NCBI RefSeq assembly: GCF_000346465.2
Contig: NC_034012.1
Coordinates: 6,041,747 to 6,105,746 of the forward strand
DNA from: Prunus persica
Lineage: Eukaryota; Streptophyta; Magnoliopsida; Rosales; Rosaceae
DNA: 64,000 nucleotides
Reading direction: 5' to 3'
Shown in pieces: positions 46,101 to 56,361 of the stretch (position 1 is its first letter; each line of letters starts with the position of its first letter). Below the pieces are notes generated by a model. That model saw nothing but the letters and a program-made list of their open reading frames with translations. It was not told the origin of the DNA and made no database searches. A program made the translations under genes and the position numbers.

Positions 46101-48337
46101 TTGGGTACGAAGGAGGTCAAAGGGGGATGGGTAGCTTCAAACTTTGACTTTGGTTGTGAGGGTAAAACTCTCTACAAAAATCCAAAGTTGGCTGAACTTT
46201 AATTTACTAAAACCTGCATTCAAATTCATGTAGAAAGTTGAGAGATTATAAAGGATAATTTCTAATTCATGGATTAAAATGATAAATTGTGAGATGAAAC
46301 AGATACAAATTCCATAAAGTTCTTTTATGATATGAGAATTAAGAAATCTTTCATCTCTATGAGCCCATACAATTTGGATTCTCCCAAATTTTTTCACTGT
46401 GCCATTCTCTATTGAATCTCTAACGTAAACTACAAATATACGGGAAACGAGTAACATAATCTCTTAAACAATAAGTAGCATATTGTTGTTCCAAAGATGC
46501 TTATTGCTTCTCATACTGCAGAGAAAATATATTGGCCAGTCTTCATTGTTGCGACTCTAGCTGCAGTAGTTGCAAGTCAAGCAACTATATCGGCGACTTT
46601 TTCAATAATTAAGCAGGCTCTTGCACTTGGCTGTTTTCCTAGAGTCAAAGTTGTACACACATCAAAGAAGTTCCTCGGCCAAATATATATTCCAGATATT
46701 AATTGGATTCTTATGATTCTTTGCATTGCTGTGACTGCTGGATTCAAAAATCAAAGCCAAATTGGAAATGCGTATGGTAAGTTCATCCTTTGCTAAATGT
46801 CTTGAAGCTTATGTAAGCCATATTCTCTACTTTGTTGAACTAGGCTCAAATTCAATTGTGAAAAATTCTTGGAAAGAATGTTTGGAACTTCTTTAAATAA
46901 AGAAATATGAGAGGAAGAAGTATTTGAGATAAATTAGGAGGTGAAGATGTATTTGGGATAAATTAGGAGGTGAAGAAGTAGGGAGGTGGTGAACTTTTTA
47001 AGATGACAATACAGACCAATAGTTAACTGACTTGCTGCTGTGAGAAATCGTATAAAAACCTGTTCTGGTACCATGATAACAATCCAAAACAAAGAGAAGA
47101 TAGAAGCTCTTACTTTATTGAATGATTAACAACCCAAACATTAATAAGAGATACAAGAGTATGTGTATACCTTTAATAATATTCAATTAGAATTTTGGTC
47201 ATTGATTTTAAATAAGTTAATATTTATGGTAGCTCAGGGTCTTTCTTCCAAATCAAGCTTGCACTCAATTGCATTATGTTTTATGTTATAACAGGGACGG
47301 CAGTTGTCGTGGTCATGCTAGCAACCACACTGCTCATGACTCTAATCATGATATTAGTGTGGCGCTGTCATTGGATTCTTGTCCTGATATTCACTGGTTT
47401 GTCACTGGTTGTGGAATGCACTTACTTTTCCGCTGTCCTCTTCAAGGTTGATCAAGGTGGATGGGTTCCTCTTGTGATTGCAGCTGCCTTTCTTCTCATC
47501 ATGTATGTTTGGCATTATGGCACATTGAAACGTTATGAGTTTGAGATGCACAGTAAGGTTTCAATGGCATGGCTTCTTGGACTTGGCCCCAGTTTAGGAC
47601 TGGTTCGGGTCCCTGGGATAGGACTTGTGTACACCGAGCTTGCAAGTGGAGTGCCTCACATCTTTTCCCACTTCATCACCAACCTGCCTGCGATCCATTC
47701 TGTTGTCGTCTTTGTTTGTGTGAAGTATCTTCCTGTATACACTGTCCCAGAAGAAGAAAGATTCCTTGTAAAGCGGATTGGCCCCAAGAGTTTCCACATG
47801 TTCCGTTGCGTTGCAAGATACGGTTACAAAGACCTCCACAAGAAAGATGATGACTTTGAGAAAAAACTCTTCGACAACCTTTTCATGTTTGTCCGGCTCG
47901 AGTCCATGATGGAGGGGTGTTCAGACTCGGATGAGTACAGTATATATGGCCAGCAAACTGAGAGGTCAATGGAAGGCCTAATAAATAATAATGGCAACAC
48001 AATTGGATCGACTGCAGACCTTACTATCTCATCAGTGGACTCAATTGTGCCTGCTAAATCTCCATTGCATGCAAACAATACTATGAGTTCATCCAGTCAA
48101 CAGAGCATGCAGAATGAGATTGATGAGCTAGAATTTTTGAATAATTGTAGAGATGCTGGGGTGGTGCATATACTTGGGAACACGGTTGTGAGAGCAAGGA
48201 GGGATTCCAGGTTCTACAAAAAGATAGCTGTTGATTACATTTATGCATTTCTTAGAAAAGTTTGCAGGGAGCACAGTGTGATCTTCAATGTTCCTCATGA
48301 GAGTCTTTTGAATGTTGGACAGATTTTCTATGTGTAA
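43009..48337 (+). CDS. KUP10/KUP11-like: KUP/HAK/KT potassium transporter, tandem copy 1 (794 aa, 8 exons)
   Basis: K+ uptake transporter with about 12 membrane spans. Coding exons: 43009-43137, 43554-43779, 44494-44739, 45208-45258, 45384-45644, 45751-45924, 46522-46776, 47295-48337; 2385 nt, all GT..AG, introns 2-7 in phase 1. The start [10 protein letters not shown] aligns with copy 3; an ATG 30 nt upstream in frame (42979) would add ten residues. Motifs: [29 protein letters not shown] (family signature near residue 62), [94 protein letters not shown]-terminus [13 protein letters not shown]. The N-terminus and these motifs point to the cluster II KUP10/KUP11 clade. It keeps two to three residues in exons 6-7 that copy 2 lacks. 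Confidence 0.95.
43141..43182. repeat. (CT)n microsatellite at the start of KUP copy 1 intron 1
   Basis: About 20 CT units beginning 4 bp after the donor GT. The other two KUP copies carry CT tracts at the same place (51974-52002, 60902-60929). Confidence 0.9.
44825..45130. mobile_element. Insertion in KUP copy 1 intron 3, LINE 3'-end-like
   Basis: The intron contains TTATTAGAAAGGGCCCAATG and GGGGCACAACCCAGGTACAC followed by AAGAAGC, then a second TTTTTATTAAAAGGCC. This 'AAAGGGCC...GCACAACCCAGGTACACAAGAAG' wording is familiar from repeats scattered in woody-plant introns, probably LINE or retroelement 3' ends. The corresponding introns of copies 2 and 3 lack it. The family assignment is from memory and weak. 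Confidence 0.4.
46916..46980. repeat. Two-unit ~32-bp direct repeat in KUP copy 1 intron 7
   Basis: GAAG.TGTATTTG.GATAAATT followed by AGGAGGTGAAGA occurs twice in succession. It is confined to the intron, with no coding effect. Confidence 0.7.
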
Positions 48338-48802
48338 ATTTTCTGTCTATCGTCAATGAAACTTATATCATACTGTAAATGCCGATTGTTTTTCACTCTT
48401 GTTGCATTTTAAATCATATTAGGAATGCAATTAAAAAGTAAAGAAATGTTGAGAAAATCTTGACAAATGGGATATCTGTTTGTGCTACTCCTGTTGAACA
48501 TGGGGAAATATATACGTTGTGGTAAATTTTCAATAATAATTTTGTTATTTACTTTATTATTATGAAATTTCCACCAAAAAACAAAAAAGAGACATTAATA
48601 TAGTTTTCAATTATTCTTTAGCTACATGGGCTGCTAAAGCCTAAAGAACTACACTCCACTAGGACTACTCATCTGGGCCTTCACCCTGTTGCAGGTCAGG
48701 CCCAATTTGGGTAAAAATCCGTAGCCATATTTTTGGGAGATTATTTACTTATTTATTCTTTTGCTTTAATTTGTTTTTTCTTGATTGAGAGATTTTATTG
48801 GC
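48338..48802. other. 3' flank of KUP copy 1
   Basis: Untranslated/spacer sequence. No polyadenylation signal can be assigned with certainty and no other feature was recognised. Confidence 0.35.
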
Positions 48803-49439
48803 TCTCCATTATTTACTCTTTGCACCCCATACTAATTTTAAACATGAATAACCTATTTTACCCTTGTACATAATTACCGTTAAGGACAAAAAAATTTAAA
48901 TTTAAAATTAAAATTGCTCACTACACCCCACATATGTTCATGCAATCCTAGTTTGACTTTTTTCTCAAATCATCATGTTCCTACGACTCTAACGAGATTT
49001 ATACGTTTATATTGGTGAAAAAATATCTTGTATTTATTCATGAAGGGTGATATTGAAGTTAGAAAGGCTCGAATGAGGTATGAATTTATTTTTTGGCGTT
49101 TTGCAAGTTTAGTATTTCATGATGGGCGCCGGTTGAGTTCAGCACATCAGTACCGAACGCTATAAGTAAATTCGGTGGGATGCCACCGAAACATTGCACC
49201 TATTTCGGTTGTGTTTGACCGGTCATGAAATTAATATGTGGTAGAGATTCACCGTAACATGGAACTTTGTTTAGTGGTTTATTACCAAAATTTTACCTGC
49301 GTTTTAGTGGCAACGAAAGGAAATTTATTTATTTTTCATTAACTTATTGTCGACCACAAATTTAATGTAAGCTATTTTGATCTTACTTCCATTGAAGGAA
49401 AAAAAACAAGGTGACGCCCTTACTGAAGGCAACAATATA

Positions 49440-49995
49440 GGAACAGAATGTGTAATGGACTATAGTGATCAATTCACAACATATTCGGTAATTATTTTGA
49501 ATTTTTTTTTGTCTGAAATCCTTTTTAGTATCATTAACGTGGCATTAATGTTTCAAATTTTATCTTTAAATAACATGAGTTTTATGTGTAGATATTCAAA
49601 TGGTAGAGATGCATTACTTAGATGGGCTCGTGCACAAGAAAAAATGATAATTGTCTTCTTGGTGTTATTGTCACCGATCGAGAGTTAGCACTCATGAATT
49701 CTATTACGTCTATATTTTCGAAAGCACGACATTTATTATGCAGATGACATATTAACAAAGGAGTGTTGGCAAACTGTAAGAAGTTATTTGGGACCCTAAA
49801 AAATTGGAAGTAATTTAATGAGGATTAGAATACTTTGGTTGGTTCAGAAACAGAGGAGGAATATTGGCGTTGTTTGCGACAGATTGAGTCTAAGTTCAGT
49901 GAATTTCAAAAAGCTCTTGAATGCATACATGACAGTTGGTTAAATCCATTTAAGGATAGGTTTGTGGCTACATGGACAGACACTTGTATGCATCT
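49440..49995 (+). pseudogene. MULE transposase fragments (N-terminal and late region, core deleted)
   Basis: The first piece reads VMDYSDQFTTYSV, then after an intron-like gap RYSNGRDALLRWARAQEK, matching the N-terminal 'F.SRD.LL.WAR..G..N.F' segment of MULE proteins. About 150 bp later the frame resumes VGSETEEEYWRCLRQIESKF, then LNPFKDRFVATWTDTCMHLG, the late region that precedes the conserved NTTTNRVE segment of MULE transposases, where it stops. The zinc-binding and DDE catalytic regions between the two pieces are missing, so the product cannot be active. Confidence 0.7.
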
Positions 49996-50016
49996 TGGTT
50001 CGCCTCTCTCCCCGAC

Positions 50017-50292
50017 TTATATTCTACCTTCTATTGTCACAGTAAAACGACTTACTTGGTTATTCCAAATTGTAGCTGCTATGTGAGTTTTAAAACTCGT
50101 AAGTAAAGATGGATCAATGAGACCTACTCGAGATGGCTCAGTAGGCTCGGCATGTACCTCAACATTACTATCATGAGTAGCAGCTACATCTTCAACCTCT
50201 GTGTCAACATTACTATCATGAGTAAGAGCTACATCTTCAACCTCTGTAGTATCCTTAAAGTCATCTTGGGGAGCCGTTCTCTGTCTCTTCAT
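50017..50292 (-). pseudogene. Plant mobile domain (PMD / MAIN-like) N-terminal fragment
   Basis: The minus-strand frame begins MKRQRTAPQDDF and contains two near-identical repeats of EVEDVA.THDSNV. It ends with GLIDPSLLTSFKTHIAATIW, which resembles the 'DPSLL.SF..H.A..IW' opening of plant mobile domains. PMD genes are often carried by MULEs, fitting its place within the element. Only the N-terminal edge of the domain is present. Confidence 0.55.
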
Positions 50293-50404
50293 TGAGGCTG
50301 TGGGACGCTGTTTATCAAGTCGAGATGATGAAGCCTCAGTAGTACCTATGCGAGTCCTCTTATATCTAAAAAAACAATATTAAGTACACACTCAGTAACG
50401 GATT

Positions 50405-50690
50405 TGGTAGATGATCACTGAAAAATGGAACAAATTCGGTGGACTATCATTGAAAAAGGAAAACATATTCGGTGAAGTACCATTGAAAAACCGAAATACA
50501 TTCAGTGGGAATCTCCTAAAAAATGGAAATAAATTCGGTGAACTACCACCGAAACAAGGTAACGATTTCGGTGGTAACCCACCGAAAGTAAAATTAATTT
50601 TAGTACAGATCAGGTTCAAATTGGGTGGACTACTACTGAAGCAATGTAACCATTTCGTTGGTAATCCACCGAAATTAAAATTCAGTTTCG
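50405..50690. repeat. Subterminal TTCGGTGG / CCACCGAA repeat array
   Basis: TTCGGTGG-type words and their complement CCACCGAAA recur with spacing of about 20-40 bp (for example near 50436, 50472, 50509, 50536, 50566-50585, 50623 and 50656-50680). A smaller set lies at the other end of the element (49170-49205: ATTCGGTGGGATGCCACCGA, then TTTCGGTTG). Pairing of the two orientations makes short palindromes. The arrangement suggests subterminal protein-binding repeats. The open frames across it (PPNLF/FGGLP repeats) follow from the repeat period and are not proteins. Confidence 0.65.
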
Positions 50691-51342
50691 TAAAACAAGG
50701 TTCGAACAATACACCCACAAAGTTGAAATCAATAATTAAAATCAAACTTTGGCTTTTCAAAAGTGAAATCAAACCTAGGCTTAATCAACACTTAGAAACG
50801 TAAATATAGAAATCAAAATTGAAATCAAACCTTAGCTCTTCGAAGGATTTGTGAAAACTTGACAGATTGGTGATGGCTGAGGCGATGGTGGTTTACGACG
50901 GGGTGAGGCGTTTGGGGTTAGCTGTGGGGTGTGATGACTCTATTTTAGAGATGGGTTCAGGTTTGCAGAGATGGGTTGTGAGATGGCTCTGTTTCAAAAG
51001 GGATGAGGTGTGCGGTGGAGCTTGTTGTAAATCTGATGGGGTGTGTCTACATGAGGAGGGAATTTTCGATGGGGTGAGGCTTGATATGGCATGGGGTGAG
51101 GTTTGATATCAGATGAGGTGTGTCTGAAAAGGAAGGGGTTTTTTGAGGTGTGTCTGAAAAGGAAGGGGGTTTTTGATGGGTGATATATGATATGAGATGA
51201 GATGTACACAGTAAGTTAGGGAATGAGGTTCATGAGAGCAATTTAGGAAGAAAAATAGGATATGGTAAGTAATTTGAAATTTTATTAAAGTTTAATAGGG
51301 TGTAAAGAGATTATGGAGTGTAAAGAGCAAATAACGGGTTGA

Positions 51343-51855
51343 TATAGAATTTCCCTTCTTGATATCAAAACATTTCTATAGCACTTTTTTTTATTACACG
51401 TAAATCACAAGTTGGGCGGCGTTGGGGTGTACGGGTTCAGTGGAGTTCTGGGTTGTTCTTCAGTTTTGGTGTAGCAGTCTGTTTCCACTGATTTGAGATT
51501 TGGCACAAAGTTACACACAAACAAGAGAAGACAAGCAAACGAGAGAGAAGCAATACTATGAAAATCTATAAATGGCACATGATATGCGCACCATAAATAG
51601 GCAAAGCATCAACCACCTTACTATTGCCCTCCCGAAAAACATGAGACTTACAAAAATTCCTGCCCCTCATCCTCCACAAACTGTTGTCCCAACCCACCAG
51701 CAAACACCAAGGAAAATCTGGGGTAAGAGAAGAAAGCTAAGAAGAAGAAGAAGAAAAAAACCCAACTGAGAAATTGGAAAAATGTTGCCAGAAAGGTGAA
51801 TTCTTGCAGGGGAAGAAGAACCATTTGAATTATTGAGTTGCAAATTGCCACCAGA
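51343..51855. other. Upstream region and leader of KUP copy 2
   Basis: Contains purine-rich leader sequence (AGAAGAAGAAGAAAAAAACC, 51740-51760) and the block GAAGAACCATTTGAATTATT (51817-51836) that corresponds to GGAGAATCATTTGAATGATT upstream of copy 3. The ancestral start region has lost its ATG here (see findings). Confidence 0.45.
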
Positions 51856-54800
51856 ATGACAGAAAATGAAGACCCTGAGAAAAAAGGTGGTGTCTGGGCT
51901 TTGGATCAACAGCTGGACCAGCCCATGGATGAGGAGGCTAATAAGTTCAGTAACATGTCCGAGGACAAGGTTCTCTGTCTCTCTCTGTCTCTCTCTCTCT
52001 CTCATCCCCTTCTCATTTTGCAGTAAACTGCTTCAAAGCCCAGTTCACCAAAATTGGGAATGTCATTTTTGAAGTCTTTAATTTTTGTATCTCGTACCCA
52101 ATTGTTTTTTTTCCTCTCTCTTGTTTATGCTCAGTTAAGATAGAGATAAGTGAATTGAAATTGTGAAAATGAATGCATTCAATTAGATGAAGTCAGACTT
52201 TCGTTATTGATTGTGACTCTTTTATGCTATATGGTTGCACTGAATGTAGCCTGCCCATTCCAGGCATGACCTGAATGCAATTAACAGATATTTAAGATAC
52301 TGTGGTATTTTAGGACTAACTTTTCTCCTGTTTCTGATTGCTTTTTGTTTCCTCCAGAAATGTTCATCAATAACGGTTCTGCAGCTTGCATTTCAAAGCC
52401 TTGGTGTGGTCTATGGAGATTTGGGCACATCTCCTTTGTATGTTTTCTATAATACATTTCCTTATGGAATTGACGAGCCAGATGATTTACTTGGAGCTTT
52501 ATCGGTTGTTATATATTCCCTCACTCTTATTGCACTCGTGAAGTATGTTCTTATTGTCTGTAGAGCAAATGACAATGGTCAAGGTAATTGATCTTAGCCA
52601 ATAAAGTTACTTTATTCTAATCATATAGGCTCCCCCTGCCCATCTTTCTACTAGTAATGCAGTTCCCAGATAATTAATTTTAGTTTATCTATATTGATTG
52701 TTTACTAGCAGGTAGGATTACATTATGGATGGTTTTTTGAGCCTTTTGTTTCACGTATCGCCAACAGTGCAGTTCATTTATTTATTTCCCTCATTCTCTT
52801 AATTGATTGGTGGTTCTTATTTCGCTTTCCCTTTGGAAGAATTGATGGAAGGTTTTCTTCCTGATGATTCCATGAATTAGAAAAGGGGGAAGAATAAATT
52901 TTGTGAGGGAGAGGGGAACAGATGAAAATTTGGTGTAGAAACATTATGTAAACATGTGCAAGACACCCACATAACAGATATTTTTTTAATTAAATTCTCG
53001 CTTCTTTGAGAAGGTAAACATAATTTTGATTTATTATAGTCACCTTGTAACACTTTGTGTGGATCAATCATGAAGATGTACAGAATGAGTCCATGGTTGA
53101 TAAGAACTTATGGAAAATTGTAAAGTGAGTGCAAGAATAAGTATTCTGAAATTAATTGATGCCAGAATTCTTTTAAAAATATTGGAGGGTTGTCTTAATG
53201 ATTTACCATAAGACTGCATAAAATACAACGAGAGGGAGGGAAATACATGTTTGAAAGTATGAAGTCACACAAAAAGTGAATCTTTATTTAAAGGGAGTTT
53301 CATATAAAGTGTAAAGTGTGAAAAATCGGGGCGAGTCATGATTGAACCGCAACATCTTGGGATGGCAGAGCACAAGTTTGAGCCTTGGACGATTCCTTTA
53401 TCAGAGTAGCTGTTCCTTGTGAAACTCTGGAAACCCACTTCCAGTTTTCAGGTCCTTAAAATACCTGGTCAATGTGGAAATAACACTGGGTGATGGCCTC
53501 GTATATATCAATATTGCTGCTTTACGCCACAATTTTTCCTGATTTATTTTCATCTCAGGTATAGCCTAAAAAAAAAATCATTGCTAAAGCAAATATTTAC
53601 GTTAACATAAAAACTCATGAGATCAGATGCAAGGGGTGATTCAGACTCTTTTATGTATTCTTTTTTTAACTAATATCATGCATCCTTTGCTATATGTACT
53701 TCTGATGCTAGTATACCATGAGATACAGTATCCCAATATGTTCCCTCTGAATGAGGCAAATTTCCATGTTTGATTCCTCTGACACTTGGTTCCTGTAAGC
53801 TTATCCTCCTCATGGTTTCAGGTGGAACATTTGCTCTTTATTCATTACTCTGTCGACATGCAAAAATAAAGACTGTTCCTAACCAAGACCAAAGTGATGA
53901 GGAGCTAACAACATATAGCCGTTCTACATTTGGTGAGCAATCATTTGCTGCAAGCACTAAGAGATGGTTGGAGGGACATGCATTGATTCAGAACGTACTT
54001 CTTATTCTTGTCCTGATTGGCTCTTGCATGGTGATAGGGGATGGGATTCTGACGCCAGCCATATCAGGTATATATATTCATGTAGTAGGATCATTTTTCT
54101 GTCTATATGTTCATAAATAATCTCTACAGATGCAGATCTATTTCAACATATGTATGTGAGTAGGTTACACAAAAAGGTAAATGAGATCAGCCAAATAGTA
54201 TATGAGTTTAACAAGTGCCTGGATAAGCCAGGTTTAGCAGTTACCTTTGTTAAATGAGGAAACCTTTAAACAAGAAAAGTTGTTAAACAGATTTCAGCAT
54301 CTAGTAGAATAATGTTGCACTGCCACTGTTGGAGATTGGGCAAGGTGATAGGGTCAAAGGAACCAACTGGTGACAATTATGGAGATGCTGCAAGGATTAT
54401 AAAAATTATTTTTCGATATATTGGTTACTTCTTGGAATAGCTTTCTTACTTTTGGAATAGAAACATAATAACACTTGAAAAATAATATCTTTAGTAATTA
54501 GACGACAAAAAGGAAGAGAACTTGTTGTCTCCAATGGTACTCATGTTGCCATTATATTGAGCATATGGATGCTATACTCTTAAGTTGAATATGTAGTCCA
54601 CTTTCTGAACTATCTGCATGCATGCTGCTGTCACTTTTTCTTTACACGCGAGTTATTCATAACTCCAGAAATGTTACAAATTGATGCATTGATGCCTAAG
54701 GTTAAACCATGTCACATGATTTACATCTCTTGGATAGGATCTTGTAATTTATGAAGTGAAATGTCTTTGGGTGGTGAGCTTTGAAAAACTTCTTCGGGCT

Positions 54801-56329
54801 TCGTTTGACCAAGAATGTATGTTTTTGACTTTCTGTCAGTTAGTGAAGAATTATATAGTGGATAGAAACGTACATAGGATCATGAAAATGCTTGGTGCAA
54901 ATGGGAGTGGAAGAGTGGTAATAAATTTTAACATTGCCCTTTTACAATGCAAATATGGGTTAATATTCGAATGTGTCTGGGGTGGTGTGGCTTTGCCTAC
55001 AAACTGTTACTTGTCATTGGTGGAAGGTTATTCGGGTATTGGGGCCGATAAAAAGGAGATTACCCTTTTGCAGTGTGTGGTATTGACTTCTTTGAGGATT
55101 ATTTGGTTGGAAAAAAATAATAGGTCGTTTGATGGGATGCGGGTATACTTTGAGATAGAATTAGATTTCTAACTTCTCTATGGACATCTTCAGGGGTTTT
55201 TCTTTTAGTCTAATCCATCTTATATTATTGCATCATATTATTCCTTTTGAAGCCTCCAATTAGGGGCTTGATTTTGGCTGTTCAGTTTGAACTGATTGTA
55301 TAGTTTGGACTTATGTAATAGAGGACATTATTCTAGAAGGAAAATTGCCTATGATTCAAAGGATTTTACATACACCACATCTGAGAGCTCCTTTTGAAAA
55401 TAATTAATGTTTCTTTAATGCTGATGCGGTGACAATGATTCTTTCTCAGTTCCATTGGAAGCTGCTTAGCCATGTTCTTTTCGATAAGTATAAGTAATAC
55501 TTTAACCATACTATCTTTCGCAGTTCTGTCAGCAGTTGGTGGGATCAATTGTTGCCGGTTTCATACTAGTAATGGTATCTCCATGCTCCTGGATGTGAAG
55601 TTCTTTTATTTGCTTTGTCATTTCTGCAACTGAATCTATCAATTTTCTAAATCTTATCTAATTGTAGTTACACATTCTTTATACAGACATAGTCGTGGTT
55701 GTTGCTGTTGTTATACTGGTAATTTTGTTTATCATGCAACAATTTGGTACACAGAAATTCGGTTGGCTGTTTGCACCAATTGTGCTCCTTTGGTTTCTCT
55801 TAATTGGAGGAATTGGCATCTTCAACATTTGGAAATATGATACTAGCATTTTGAGAGCTTTTTCACCTGTGTATGTGATAGCATTTTTTCGAAAGGGTGG
55901 TACACATGGGTGGGCATCTCTCGGAGGTATCATGCTTTGTATAAACGGTAAAATTTCTGTATGCTATTATTGAATTTGATCTCTTCTCTTGTTTCTGATC
56001 TGAATTTTGTGACTTTACTCTCTGAATACTGGTTGTGCACCATTTACAGGAACAGAAACTCTTTTTGCTGACGTATCCCATTTCCCAGTCCTGTCCGTAC
56101 AGATTGCTTTCACATTAGTTGCATTTCCTTGCCTTCTTTTAGCCTACTCTGGTCAAGCTGCCTACCTTATGAAATATCCACATCATGTGTTCGGGGCATT
56201 TTATTACTCTATTCCAGGTTTGTTTGATCTCTCAACTTTAAAATATAGCATAAGCGTTTGGTAGTGCCAAAACTAATACAAAGTAAAATTTTAAATTAAA
56301 ATACTTGTCGTCATCTGGTCATAATGCTG

Positions 56330-56361
<32 letters not shown>

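Larger units (their letters stand above)
48803..51342. mobile_element. Deleted Mutator-like element with TIRs between KUP copies 1 and 2 (~2.5 kb)
   Basis: The left terminus CTCCATTATTTACTCTTTGC followed by ACCCCATA (48804-48832) is matched by the reverse complement of the right terminus, ACCCGTTATTTGCTCTTTAC followed by ACTCCATAA (51311-51339), about 80 percent identical. Between them lie fragments of MULE transposase (49440-49995, plus strand), a plant-mobile-domain-type fragment (50017-50292, minus strand) and subterminal TTCGGTGG repeats on both sides (49160-49260, 50405-50690). The transposase core is deleted, so the element cannot move by itself. A 9-bp target duplication was not found. 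Confidence 0.7.

Noticed and set aside
47276..47294. ATG at 47276 as a separate start for the last KUP copy 1 exon
   Set aside because: It lies in intron 7 upstream of the AACAG|GGACGG acceptor. The same applies to 57273-57384 in copy 2; both open frames simply read into intron sequence.
49377..49688. Complete 103-aa protein
   Set aside because: It joins two MULE transposase pieces through intron-like sequence and lacks the catalytic region, so it is annotated as part of the dead element.
50392..50803. Overlapping open frames on both strands with repeated FGGLP / PPNLF peptides
   Set aside because: The periodicity comes from the TTCGGTGG/CCACCGAA subterminal repeats of the MULE. Openness on both strands is a by-product of the repeat, not evidence of a protein.
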